DNA of 64,000 nucleotides from an uncultured Ruminococcus sp. (GTDB lineage Bacteria > Bacillota > Clostridia > Oscillospirales > Ruminococcaceae): NCBI GenBank assembly GCA_900538575.1, contig UPZA01000001.1, forward strand, positions 186,001 through 250,000. The letters are read 5' to 3'. This document shows positions 52,538-61,015 of this stretch, piece by piece. The notes below the pieces were generated by a model that saw nothing but the letters and a program-made list of their open reading frames with translations, had not been told where the DNA came from and made no database searches. The first letter of the stretch is position 1. Each line of letters starts with the position of its first letter. Position numbers and translations under genes: made by a program.

Positions 52538-53833
52538 ATGAACAATTTATATAAAACGTTTAAAGAAATGAAAATATTTCTTATCCTTTGGCTGACTCAG
52601 TCGTTTTCGGCTTTGGGCAGCTCTATGACAGCTTATGCGTTGATAATCTGGTCATATAATCAAAAAGGCTCTGCGCTTGCCACCGCTTCGCTTATGGTGT
52701 GCTCGTATGCGCCTTATGTGATTTTCAGCGTATTCGCCGGCGCGCTGTCAGACAGTTGGAACAAGAAATTTACAATGCTTGTCTGCGACAGTATTACCGC
52801 ATTGACAACGATTATCGTACTTGTCCTTCTTATCTCAAACCGTCTTGAAATATGGCACATATACGTTATCAACGCAGTTGGCGGAGTGATGAATACCGTT
52901 CAGTCGCCAGCCTCGGAGGTTGCGGTAACAAAAATACTCCCCGAAAAATATTACCAAAAAGTCGGCGGACTTCGTTATATGTCAAACTCGGCAAACACTA
53001 TTCTTACGCCGATTATTACAACTGCGGTTATCGGCTTTTTCGGGCTTGAAGCGGTTATCTGCATAGACCTTATCACCTTTGCGGCGGCATTTTTGACTCT
53101 GCTTTTATTTATAAAAATTCCCGAGGATAACAAACGGTCGGAAGAACGCGATAACTTTATCCGCTCGGTAAAAAGCGGCGTGATATGGCTGAAAAATCAG
53201 CAGGGTGTTTTTACGCTGATTTTATTTCTCGCCGCAATCAATCTTGTTGCTTCTATGTATAATGCCGCATTTCCCGCAATGCTTTTGTCACGAAACGGCG
53301 GCTCTGAGATAACAATGGGAATTATCAATACTGTTATCGGTATAACAACCCTTATCGGCAGTATTTTTGCCTCTATTGCAAAGCCTCCTAAAAATAGAGT
53401 ACGGGTGATCTGCAACTGTCTGCTGTTTTCAATGAGTACGGAAAATCTGTTGCTCGCTTTGGGAAACAACGCATTGATATGGAGTATCGGCGGATTTCTC
53501 GGCTGGATTACAATACCGCTTATGAGCGCCAATATGGAAGCGATTCTGCGTCTTAAAATTCCTGAAAATATACAGGGAAGGATTTATTCCGTCAGAAATT
53601 CTCTGCAATTTTTTACCATTCCTTTGGGATATTTCCTTGGAGGCTTTGTGGTAGAATTCATATGTGAGCCGATAATGGCAAAGCAAAATGAAAACGTTCT
53701 TACATATATGTTCGGCACAGGTAAGGGAAGCGGCGCGGCGCTGTTCTTTTTTATTATTGCGTTTATAGGAATAGGCGTATGTCTGTACTTTAGAAATAAA
53801 AAGTCTCTGCGCCTGCTTGACAAAGAAGATTAA
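52538..53833 (+). CDS. MFS drug-efflux transporter (Mef-like)
   Basis: 431 aa; AGGAG 11 bases before ATG 52538. About 12 hydrophobic segments. LWLTQSFSALGSSMTAYALIIWSY and the motif A-like VFAGALSDSWNKKFTMLVCD match the macrolide-efflux (MefA/DHA3) branch of the major facilitator superfamily. The drug is unknown. Preceded by a leader peptide and stem structure, suggesting inducible expression by a translation inhibitor. Confidence 0.85.
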   Translation: MNNLYKTFKEMKIFLILWLTQSFSALGSSMTAYALIIWSYNQKGSALATASLMVCSYAPYVIFSVFAGALSDSWNKKFTMLVCDSITALTTIIVLVLLISNRLEIWHIYVINAVGGVMNTVQSPASEVAVTKILPEKYYQKVGGLRYMSNSANTILTPIITTAVIGFFGLEAVICIDLITFAAAFLTLLLFIKIPEDNKRSEERDNFIRSVKSGVIWLKNQQGVFTLILFLAAINLVASMYNAAFPAMLLSRNGGSEITMGIINTVIGITTLIGSIFASIAKPPKNRVRVICNCLLFSMSTENLLLALGNNALIWSIGGFLGWITIPLMSANMEAILRLKIPENIQGRIYSVRNSLQFFTIPLGYFLGGFVVEFICEPIMAKQNENVLTYMFGTGKGSGAALFFFIIAFIGIGVCLYFRNKKSLRLLDKED

Positions 53834-54022
53834 TTTATTGAACAGAGCTTTTTTCTGTCGCAAAGCGTCTTGAACTTCTGCGCTGATCTCATATGAAACT
53901 GTTTAAGCGTGCGTTTTTTACTTTGTCATAAATTGACATAAAAAGACCGCTTTGCCCAATATCACTTTTGTGATACCATACAAAACGGTATTTGAGTTTC
54001 TATATATGATGTTCTAAATAAA

Positions 54023-54062
54023 AAAGACGGATAAAGGTATTATTTCCTTTATCCGTCTTTTG
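54023..54062. terminator. Terminator of the MFS gene
   Basis: Perfect 15-bp stem starting AAAGACGGATAAAGG, loop 8, exact inverse, then TTGTT. Confidence 0.75.
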
Positions 54063-54254
54063 TTCCTAAATATAATTGCTAAATATGAATCGGCAATAGT
54101 TTCTTTATGATGCCTATAAACTCATTTGCGACTTTTTCTAAATACCAACTACCGCCTTCCGTCTGCTTATAAACCTCTTATTTGAAAGTTAAGCTCTATT
54201 TATTTCTGTTGCCTGACGCACAAAATGCAAAAATGCGACACGCAAAATACAAAA

Positions 54255-54301
54255 AAAAGACCGTTTTAAGGGTATTTTATTATCCTTAAAACGGTCTTTT
54301 T
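54255..54301. terminator. Terminator of the prophage methylase operon
   Basis: AAAAGACCGTTTTAAGG (54255-54271) pairs perfectly with 54284-54300. It ends 2 bases from the stop of the minus-strand C5 methylase. Confidence 0.8.
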
Positions 54302-54302
54302 C

Positions 54303-55376
54303 TTATTTAATATTCTTTAATATATGAGTAATTACATCAACTGTCCAACCATTTCCAAGCTGCTTATATCTCTGAGTATTTGATACACCAAAAGTATAAT
54401 TATCCGGTAATGTCTGCAACCGTTCACACTCAACTGGAGTTAATTTACGTATAATATATTCGCCGTCAGGCAAGTTTATTTTATATAAACCGGTTGAACC
54501 GCCCTGCCCACCTCCATTTGCTGAAAGTGTAACTGATTTGCCTTGAACAGAATAAACTCTATGACCTTGTGAATTGCTCCCGATATCTCCAATCCTTAAA
54601 GGATGTAGAACCATACTGTCCTTAGTAACTGTTGTCATGCAATTGACTTTACCGTCTTTACGAGTTTCAATGGAAGGGTAAGTTCCGCCATCGCACTTTA
54701 CAGCCCTGTTGCCAGAATTAATATAACGGCTACGGATTGCGCAGCTGACTGGCTCGGCAATCATTGTTCTCTGACACCTTTCAAGTGTATTTTTTAAAGT
54801 TCCACTTCCATAATTAGCAGTTAAGCAATACGATTTCCCTTGCCATGGTATACCGATTTCAACAATATCTTTAAGGAATATACCTCTATCCTCCGGTTTG
54901 GTCACTCCAGAAATATTAGTCCAGTAACAGCGCTTGCGGCTTTGAGCAGATACCAAAGCAGAATTAATCATTATGGGTTCGACTCCAAGCAAACGGCTTA
55001 TTTCCTCTTTTATATCCTTATGTATACTTTGATTATTTTCATAAAGGAAATATCGACAACTGCTTTCTCTCCATGCCCTGATGTACTGCATAAACAATTT
55101 AAAGCCCTCTCCGTCACAGGTAGTTTCACGGTTTCTTTTTGCGATGCTCCAATATGTACATGGTGAGCCGCCAATTAATAAATCAAAGCCTTTATATTGA
55201 GTATAATCCGCTGTTGTAACATCTCCGCAATGCTCTATTAGCGGATAATTTTTTTTAGAAGTTTTGATTGCATATTTGTCAATCTCATATGCAACATATC
55301 TCTCGACTGGGATTCCTGCACGTTCAAGTGCAACTCTTCCACATGATATTCCGTCAAATAAGCTTAATACTTTCAT
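54303..55376 (-). CDS. Phage-type C5-cytosine DNA methyltransferase
   Basis: 358 aa from ATG 55376 (AAAGGA upstream). Motif I VLSLFDGISCGRVALERAG, motif IV LIGGSPCTYWS with catalytic Cys, motif VI region FLYENNQSI, motif VIII SAQSRKRCYW and the C-terminal LTPVECERLQTLPDNYT...RYKQLGNGWTVDV. Methylates cytosine at C5, probably shielding phage DNA from host restriction. The start overlaps the regulator gene by 23 bases. Confidence 0.92.
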   Translation of the reverse strand: MKVLSLFDGISCGRVALERAGIPVERYVAYEIDKYAIKTSKKNYPLIEHCGDVTTADYTQYKGFDLLIGGSPCTYWSIAKRNRETTCDGEGFKLFMQYIRAWRESSCRYFLYENNQSIHKDIKEEISRLLGVEPIMINSALVSAQSRKRCYWTNISGVTKPEDRGIFLKDIVEIGIPWQGKSYCLTANYGSGTLKNTLERCQRTMIAEPVSCAIRSRYINSGNRAVKCDGGTYPSIETRKDGKVNCMTTVTKDSMVLHPLRIGDIGSNSQGHRVYSVQGKSVTLSANGGGQGGSTGLYKINLPDGEYIIRKLTPVECERLQTLPDNYTFGVSNTQRYKQLGNGWTVDVITHILKNIK

Positions 55377-55596
55377 TATTATTAATCCTTTCAGATGAAG
55401 GAACAATTATAATCAAGTCCTCTATTTTGCAATTAAGCTTATTGCAGATTCTATCTATATTTTCGATTTTTAAAAATGAGCAGTTATTATTACATATATC
55501 GCACACGGTTGATGGTCTTATGCCTATTATGTCGGCAAACTCGGCCTGTGTCATGCCACGCTCTTTGAGCAGCTCAAGTAGATTTAATTTAATCAT
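55354..55596 (-). CDS. Cro/CI-type HTH regulator
   Basis: 80 aa; AGGAC upstream of ATG 55596. MTQAEFADIIGIRPSTVCDICNNNCSFLKIENIDRICNKLNCKIEDLI is a complete XRE/Cro HTH. Overlaps the methylase gene in the same operon. May control the prophage methylase or lysis module. Confidence 0.85.
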   Translation of the reverse strand: MIKLNLLELLKERGMTQAEFADIIGIRPSTVCDICNNNCSFLKIENIDRICNKLNCKIEDLIIIVPSSERINNNESIKLI

Positions 55597-55670
55597 AATT
55601 GTCCTCCGATGATACTTTTGTTAATTCACAAATAACGTATTTTGTTATTTATGTCCTAAAAAAAATAACA

Positions 55671-56411
55671 TCAATAGTTAGTTATAATAAGCTCTTTATA
55701 ACTGCCTCTTGATAAATTGTTTTGTCTTTCCACCTCTGTGATTTTAAAATCCTTATACAAATTCCTAATAAAATCATCATCGTTATAAGATAGTACAAAA
55801 CGCCCTTTAATGTTACTTAAACACGCTTTTAAACGTTCGTGGTCACTGCTTGTAAATTCGGCGTCATAATATTTTTCCGATTTATGATAAGGAGGATCAC
55901 AGTAGAACAATGCATTTGAGCGATCGTAAACCTTAATAAGGTTTTCAAAATCTTTATGTTCAATAGTTACTCCTGCTCCGGATTTTAGTCTTTTTTCTAT
56001 TTCTGTCAGATAAGACGGTGAAATATCCTTTTTGTTGCAGCCATAGGTTCTTCCGTCAGCTCCATAGCTAATTTTAACTTGTACGTAAAACATGGCCGCG
56101 CGTTGAATATCAGTAAAACCTCTCATATTTATCTGTGCCTTTATGTCATCAAATATTTCACGAGAATTTATATATCCGGAAATCTCACGCTGAAGTTCTT
56201 CTCTATGAAACCTAATGCACCTGAATAGGTTCACGAGCTGACCGTTTGCATCATTATACACTTCGAGCGGAGCGTGTTTATCTTTTGCAAATAAAACCGA
56301 ACCACCACCACCGAATACTTCAATATACCTATCAAATTCATCCGGAAACATTGAGACTATTTTTTTAGCTAATTGGCTTTTGCCACCAATCCATGGAATA
56401 AAACTTTTCAT
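55671..56411 (-). CDS. DNA adenine methylase (Dam-type)
   Basis: 246 aa. FIPWIGGKSQLAKKIVSMFP (motif X/I), YIEVFGGGGSVLFAK, and catalytic motif IV LFYCDPPYHKSEKYY (DPPY). N6-adenine, alpha class. With the adjacent C5 methylase it gives this prophage two kinds of modification. AGGAGG precedes ATG 56411. Confidence 0.92.
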   Translation of the reverse strand: MKSFIPWIGGKSQLAKKIVSMFPDEFDRYIEVFGGGGSVLFAKDKHAPLEVYNDANGQLVNLFRCIRFHREELQREISGYINSREIFDDIKAQINMRGFTDIQRAAMFYVQVKISYGADGRTYGCNKKDISPSYLTEIEKRLKSGAGVTIEHKDFENLIKVYDRSNALFYCDPPYHKSEKYYDAEFTSSDHERLKACLSNIKGRFVLSYNDDDFIRNLYKDFKITEVERQNNLSRGSYKELIITNY

Positions 56412-56455
56412 AAATACCTCCTAAAATAATATAAAGGGGCAAAACTGCCCCTTAT

Positions 56456-57316
56456 TTAGATTTTAATAAGATTATTCTTATGCATTGCCGCTGTAACAGC
56501 TCCGTTGATACCGATAACAACACGGTTTTCGCTGATTTCTTGTACTGTGTATGTAGTGTTGTATACAAAACTTGCAAGACTGTTTCCACTAAAATCCTTT
56601 GCTTTTGATTTAACTTTAACCTTGTCACCTTTTTTAAAAGTAACAGAGTCGGTACTATATATTACCTTGCCGTTATGGTCATAAACTGTATAACCGGACC
56701 TACAGGCTTTTTTAGCATTATCCAAATTTGCATATGCACCAATCTGCGATTTTACGTCCGACCATGACTTACGTATTCTATACAGCTTTCCTTTTGCCGC
56801 TGAAGACGTTGCTGAAGCAGGGACGTTAAGCTTTGCCTTTACATCAGCTTTGAATTTCTTCCATGCCGTATTGCTGTTATCGTCAGTACCGCCCTTTGAT
56901 TTCGGCACAAAGCCTCTCGGGCAAACCTTTCTGGTAACATCATAATGACGGATGATATCGTTTTCATCAAGCTTATACTTCTTACAAAGATATGCGCAAA
57001 GCTCTACTAAGCTGTTATATGTCTTATCGCTAAATTTGCCTGTACTGTCCGAATGGCAGTTTTCAATTGATACACTGTATGAATTTGCTTCGCAGGTACA
57101 CCATGCGACTTCATCGTCAGGAATACAGCAGATGATTTCGCCGTCAATACCAATTATATAATTGGCGGAAACATCATTGTTATTATTCTGAAAATAGTTC
57201 CTGTTGGCTTCAGCAGACGATCCCGGATTACCTACATAGTGAACCGCAATGGCTGTAGTTTTCGCTCTTTTGGTATACGGACGATTGTTTGTTATGTACA
57301 TGTTTTTGATATTCAT
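56456..57316 (-). CDS. Phage endolysin: N-acetylmuramoyl-L-alanine amidase
   Basis: 286 aa. Amidase_2/PGRP domain (residues about 20-155): zinc ligands His26 in AIAVHYVG and the later HYDVTRKVCP, with VSIENCHSD. The C-terminal half has KLYRIRKSWSDVKSQIGAYANLDNAKKACRSGYTVYD, a sporulation-related-like repeat, then a small SH3-like wall-binding domain. Cuts the peptide from glycan to lyse the host; follows the holin genes. Confidence 0.92.
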   Translation of the reverse strand: MNIKNMYITNNRPYTKRAKTTAIAVHYVGNPGSSAEANRNYFQNNNNDVSANYIIGIDGEIICCIPDDEVAWCTCEANSYSVSIENCHSDSTGKFSDKTYNSLVELCAYLCKKYKLDENDIIRHYDVTRKVCPRGFVPKSKGGTDDNSNTAWKKFKADVKAKLNVPASATSSAAKGKLYRIRKSWSDVKSQIGAYANLDNAKKACRSGYTVYDHNGKVIYSTDSVTFKKGDKVKVKSKAKDFSGNSLASFVYNTTYTVQEISENRVVIGINGAVTAAMHKNNLIKI

Positions 57317-57319
57317 AAA

Positions 57320-57490
57320 TTATACCTCCTTAAAATTCATGACTGCCGATATTCCGGCAGCTATCGCTGAAGTGACAAGTCCTAAAACGGCAGACTTGAC
57401 GGTCAGGTCAGTAGCAACTATGTTTACACTGATGTATCCAACAGCCGTTTGAGCAAATGTTCTCAATCCTCTTTTAACCCATATTTTCAT
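57320..57490 (-). CDS. Small holin-like membrane protein
   Basis: 56 aa; GGAGG 8 bases before ATG 57490. MKIWVKRGLRTFAQTAVGYI, then a second hydrophobic segment AVLGLVTSAIAAGISAVM and a short tail NFKEV. Two transmembrane helices with a basic start, the usual shape of small phage holins; located directly upstream of the amidase. Overlaps the end of the previous gene by 17 bases. Confidence 0.75.
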   Translation of the reverse strand: MKIWVKRGLRTFAQTAVGYISVNIVATDLTVKSAVLGLVTSAIAAGISAVMNFKEV

Positions 57491-57824
57491 TTTTATCACC
57501 TCCGTTCAATGTTCTTAATTCCTCTCTTAATTCCTCCGCCTCCGCTTCAAGCTCTTTAAGCTTTTTAACATCGTAATCGTCGGCTGTTCCGGTAACGTCG
57601 GCTCTCAGCGGTCTGACTGATTCGCCGTCAATCTCTTCAAGCCTTATCTTGATTTCCTCTGCTCTCGCGGCGTTCTGCTTTGCCTGAATCTTTTCGGTAT
57701 CAAGTAAAAGATTGCCGTTTTCGTCCATGCGGTAATCAGATAAATCAAGCTCCGTACCGTCCGGTATGCCTCCCATGCTTGCTACCTGTATTATGTTTCC
57801 GTTTTCATCTTTTCTGATCTGCAT
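57474..57824 (-). CDS. Hypothetical tail-associated protein (XkdX-region type)
   Basis: 116 aa. QIRKDENGNIIQVASMGGIPDG then a coiled coil EEIKIRLEEIDGE...LKELEAEAEELREELRTL. Short proteins of this kind lie between tail fibre and holin in clostridial phages. AGGAGG precedes ATG 57824. Confidence 0.6.
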   Translation of the reverse strand: MQIRKDENGNIIQVASMGGIPDGTELDLSDYRMDENGNLLLDTEKIQAKQNAARAEEIKIRLEEIDGESVRPLRADVTGTADDYDVKKLKELEAEAEELREELRTLNGGDKNENMG

Positions 57825-57837
57825 AAAAAATCCTCCT

Positions 57838-58551
57838 TTAAATAATTGAATATATCTGTATATTTCCTATAATTCCAACCGACTGTTCAAGCGTAAGGAT
57901 TGACGGGGAATCGGAAGTCATTGAAGCCGTTATATATCCTCCCATGCCTTTAGCGGCCTGCGGACCGCTTGATGTGATATACGAAGAGGACGGGATTCCG
58001 CCGTAAAGCCGAATACTGTTCCCTTTACTTATGTAGGCTATCGGGATAAGAGTTGTTATACCGCAGCTCAGCCCGTTGGCTCCGACGCCGTATGTCTGTA
58101 GAAGTACTACCGAATATTCGGCAAGATCTGGTATTGCCAGTGATCCACCAGCCGTAGATATAGAACCGTCATACAGAAGATTTCCGCCTGCCGCCGTAGT
58201 TATTTTTCCATCGGGCGTTATCTTTACCATCGGATTCTGATAACTGCCTATATAGTAATACTCCAGGGTGTCGGTGCGTCCGTATGCTCCTATTGCTCCG
58301 AGCGAGGTTTCCTTATCGGTTTCATAAAAGTTCACTCCCGAAGCCCAAGGAGACCCGTTGCTTGTGGTATAGACCCTTACTCCGTTTCTTCCGAGTCCTG
58401 CGGCTCTTCCCGTCGCTCCGTAGGGTATGACTATCTCCGAATCAGGATTCATAGTTCCGCCTGATTTAGGCAGGCGTTTATCGACTGAATCGTCAACATA
58501 TTCTTTGTTTACAACGTCTTCACTTTCATTTATCGGGGAAAGATTTTTCAT
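57838..58551 (-). CDS. Tail fibre / receptor-binding protein, copy 1
   Basis: 237 aa. SPINESEDVVNKEYVDDSVD is the standard attachment motif of phage fibres. Then SGGTMNPDSEIVIPYG, YTTSNGSPWASGVNF, and a C-terminal domain with GIPSSSYITSSGPQAAKGMGGYI. A paralogue of the gene at 60119-61015: the middles are nearly identical, the N-terminal spacer and parts of the distal domain differ. Confidence 0.72.
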   Translation of the reverse strand: MKNLSPINESEDVVNKEYVDDSVDKRLPKSGGTMNPDSEIVIPYGATGRAAGLGRNGVRVYTTSNGSPWASGVNFYETDKETSLGAIGAYGRTDTLEYYYIGSYQNPMVKITPDGKITTAAGGNLLYDGSISTAGGSLAIPDLAEYSVVLLQTYGVGANGLSCGITTLIPIAYISKGNSIRLYGGIPSSSYITSSGPQAAKGMGGYITASMTSDSPSILTLEQSVGIIGNIQIYSII

Positions 58552-59380
58552 AAGCTCCTCCTTATCCTACGACGACAGCGTAATAAGAGCCTGCCGTTAT
58601 CGTAGTGTCGCTTGATATTTTGATTATTACGTTTGATCTGCTGTTTATCGTGATATCGCACATCACCTTTTCACCGCTTGACGTATACACGTCGCATAGT
58701 ACGGCGGTATCGTTTCCAGCAAGCGATAAACCGTGATTGCACGCCCAAGTACATACGCCGTTTGCAGGAGTAAGAGCAGGGCATAGTATTTTAGCCTTGT
58801 GTACTCCGTTTGTAACAAGAGACTGCAGACTTTCGATAAGGTCCTTGTTGTCCTCCACAGCCTGCGCAAGCTCGTATATGGTGTCGAGAGCCTCCGACGG
58901 CGCGCCGCCGAGCAATGAGGAAACCTTTGCGTCCGTATACGATCTTGCGCTTGCGTAAGCCTGGGCGGCCGCTCCCGCCTCTTCGAGCGCATTCGTATCA
59001 ATTACTTTAATACTCTGAACGGACGGCGAAAGGCTGCTGTTTTTCTTTTTCAATACGGTTAAAACTCCGCTTGAAGTACTTGAAAATTCAAAGGCGTCAA
59101 GCGGGTTGTAATTTATCCAGTCGGAGCCGTTGTAAATTTTAAGGCAGTTGTTCGTTGTGTCCCAGAAAAAGCTTCCCGCAACGGGAGAATCCGGAGCGGA
59201 CGACATCGCCTTGTTTTCCAGTACCGCGTTCAGCAGCTGATTGTTACATAAATCAATTCCAGTTTTTGCTTTTACACTCATAATAAAACCTCTTTTCTTA
59301 AATTTGAACATAAAAAATGCGCCCCTTACGGAACGCTTTGTAAAATATTGACTTTTATTACATAATATTGTATAATTTGT
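58522..59380. repeat. 859-bp direct repeat, copy 1
   Basis: Appears identical to 60986-61844 (offset 2464). Covers the start of a fibre gene, the whole upstream tail gene and the promoter of a toxin-like unit. Confidence 0.85.
58562..59281 (-). CDS. Tail fibre-associated protein, copy 1
   Basis: 239 aa from ATG 59281 (AGAGG 7 bases upstream). MSVKAKTGIDLCNNQLLNAVLEN, SPVAGSFFWDTTNNCLKIYNGSDW is a typical phage fibre motif, followed by a helical SYTDAKVSSLLGGAPSEALDTIYELAQAVEDNKDLIESLQS stretch common in trimeric fibres and a small beta C-terminus. Identical in protein sequence to the gene at 61026-61745. Confidence 0.75.
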   Translation of the reverse strand: MSVKAKTGIDLCNNQLLNAVLENKAMSSAPDSPVAGSFFWDTTNNCLKIYNGSDWINYNPLDAFEFSSTSSGVLTVLKKKNSSLSPSVQSIKVIDTNALEEAGAAAQAYASARSYTDAKVSSLLGGAPSEALDTIYELAQAVEDNKDLIESLQSLVTNGVHKAKILCPALTPANGVCTWACNHGLSLAGNDTAVLCDVYTSSGEKVMCDITINSRSNVIIKISSDTTITAGSYYAVVVG

Positions 59381-59620
59381 ATCAAGGCATACCTGAAACG
59401 GTAGGCGGTCAATCCTGCTCCCGGAAGGGAGTGATAATTATGAATTATGTGTCATGGAGCGAACTGCTTCAGTTTGCAGCCTTTCTGACTACATATACAG
59501 CGTTAATTTATACTGTGTTTCATAATAAAAGGAAATAACCGCCCTCAGCTACCAAACTAAGACGGTTATTTACTTAACTTACTTATTGGGAGCGACCGTC
59601 TATCGGTATGCCCCTTTTTT
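59348..59620 (+). ncRNA. Candidate type I toxin transcript, copy 1
   Basis: Promoter TTGACT-N17-TATAAT (59348-59376). The 5' leader and 3' UTR are complementary in three blocks: GGCATACC (59386) with GGTATGCC (59605), GGCGGTC (59404) with GACCGTC (59594), GCTCCC (59417) with GGGAGC (59588). T-run terminator CCCCTTTTTT. A local hairpin follows the ORF (ATAACCG...CGGTTAT). End-to-end pairing that buries the ribosome site is a hallmark of type I toxin mRNAs. Confidence 0.6.
59440..59538 (+). CDS. Small hydrophobic peptide (candidate type I toxin), copy 1
   Basis: 32 aa: MNYVSWSELLQ, hydrophobic core FAAFLTTYTALIYTVF, basic end HNKRK. Ribosome site GGAAGGGAG. One transmembrane helix with a charged C-terminus, as in Fst/TxpA-like or 'putative holin-like' toxins of Firmicutes phages. 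Opposite strand to all surrounding phage genes. Confidence 0.6.
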   Translation: MNYVSWSELLQFAAFLTTYTALIYTVFHNKRK

Positions 59621-59648
59621 ATTATTATACAACAATTAACCGTATGTG

Positions 59649-60104
59649 TCAACCGTCTTGGCCGTTTTTATCCTCATTTATTTTCCCTTTAGCGTTCTTT
59701 AATAAATTAGCTATCCATTTCGGAATAATATCCGGGTTGCATTCGTAGAGATTCTCGCATATAGATATGCATTCGTTAAGCACTATGTAGCTTCCGATGA
59801 TTAAACCGAAGGGCAAAGCAAAGGGTACTTCGACAGATACTATTTTTTCAAGAGACATGGGTATGAAGTAGTCCAGAAATACCCCGAAAAACAACGCCGC
59901 AAGAAGCGATATCTTTTTCCAGAAGCCGATAAAGCCTCTTTTACTTGACCAGGGTACGCCCGTTATTTTGCTTTTGACCATTCCCGTAACGAAATCGAAT
60001 ACTATTCCTATTACCACAAAAAGAAGTATAAGCCCGTATTGCTTTGTGGCCGTCGCTATAAACCCTCCGATAACGGAAAGTATGTATTTTATCTTATCGT
60101 TCAT
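59649..60104 (-). CDS. Phage holin (holin_4 / toxin secretion-lysis type)
   Basis: 151 aa. Three or so transmembrane segments: LSVIGGFIATATKQYGLILLFVVIGIVFDFVTG, KKISLLAALFFGVFLDYF and FALPFGLIIGSYIVLNE. The conserved FDFVTGMVKSKI and ENLYECNPDIIPKW identify the clostridial phage holin family. Makes membrane lesions to release the endolysin. Placed between two fibre modules rather than next to the amidase. Confidence 0.88.
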   Translation of the reverse strand: MNDKIKYILSVIGGFIATATKQYGLILLFVVIGIVFDFVTGMVKSKITGVPWSSKRGFIGFWKKISLLAALFFGVFLDYFIPMSLEKIVSVEVPFALPFGLIIGSYIVLNECISICENLYECNPDIIPKWIANLLKNAKGKINEDKNGQDG

Positions 60105-60118
60105 TAGATTAGCCCCCT

Positions 60119-61015
60119 TTAAATTATTGAATATATCTGTACGCTTCCTATTGCGGAACCGCTTGAATCCATAGCAAGCTCCAGCGTGTTCTTGTCCGGC
60201 ATAGAAGCCGTTATATAGCCTCCCATATCCTTAGCGGCTTGCGGACCGCTTGATGTGATATACGAAGAGGACGGGATTCCGCCGTATATGCGATATATGT
60301 TATCGGCGGATTTCGATAAATACGATATCGGTATCATCGCCGATACTCCATATTTAAAGCCGGTACTTGCGGATCCGTTTAAATTTATCAAGACTACAGA
60401 GTAGTCGGCTAATCCTGAAATTGAAGCTTCTCCGCTTGTACCAAGAATAGAGCCGTCATACAAAAGATTTCCGCCTGCCGCCGTAGTTATTTTTCCGCCG
60501 GGCGTTATCTTTACCACCGGATTCTGATAATTGCCTATATAGTAATACTCCAGGGTGTCGGTATGTCCGTATGCTCCTATTGTTCCAAGCGAGGTTTCCT
60601 TATCGGTCTTATAAAAGCTCACTCCCGAGGCCCATGCCGAACCGTTGCTTGTGGTATATACCCTCATTCCGTTTCTTCCAAGTCCCGCGGCTCTTCCCGT
60701 CGTCCCGTAGGGTATGACTATCTCTGAATCAGGATTCATAGTTCCGCCGCTTAGAGGCAGATAATCATGGGTATGATTTGCCTTGGAATAATCATCTGCA
60801 TTCTTAGCCGCCATACTGCCTAAAGTATACTTGCTTACCATAGGCACGCCATTATCAAGATAAATTGGAACTGTCGGTGAGCCTACACTTTTTGTAAGTT
60901 TTTCTGCGCTTGCAGCCGCCCCGCCCGGCGTTGTACTGCCGGCAAAGTTCTTGTTATCAACATACTCCTTGGTTACAGCGTCTTTACTTTCATTTATCGG
61001 GGAAAGATTTTTCAT
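60119..61015 (-). CDS. Tail fibre / receptor-binding protein, copy 2
   Basis: 298 aa. SPINESKDAVTKEYVDNKNF, then about 60 residues absent from copy 1 (GGAAASAEKLTKSVG, PTVPIYLDNGVPMVSKYTLG, NHTHDYLPLSGGTM), then the shared domain NPDSEIVIPYG. The distal region differs in part (STGFKYGVSAMIPISYLSKSADN) and rejoins at GIPSSSYITSSGPQAA. Mosaic divergence from copy 1 is concentrated where the receptor would be met. Confidence 0.72.
   Translation of the reverse strand: MKNLSPINESKDAVTKEYVDNKNFAGSTTPGGAAASAEKLTKSVGSPTVPIYLDNGVPMVSKYTLGSMAAKNADDYSKANHTHDYLPLSGGTMNPDSEIVIPYGTTGRAAGLGRNGMRVYTTSNGSAWASGVSFYKTDKETSLGTIGAYGHTDTLEYYYIGNYQNPVVKITPGGKITTAAGGNLLYDGSILGTSGEASISGLADYSVVLINLNGSASTGFKYGVSAMIPISYLSKSADNIYRIYGGIPSSSYITSSGPQAAKDMGGYITASMPDKNTLELAMDSSGSAIGSVQIYSII

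Larger units (their letters stand above)
53834..54302. other. 469-base intergenic region with two terminators
   Basis: Boundary between the chromosomal MFS gene and the right-hand prophage. Holds the terminators at 54023-54062 and 54255-54301. No gene or att repeat was identified. Confidence 0.6.

Noticed and set aside
53834..54302. Search for a prophage attachment site at the left edge of the right-hand prophage
   Set aside because: No tRNA, integrase or repeat is visible here, and the other end lies outside the window.
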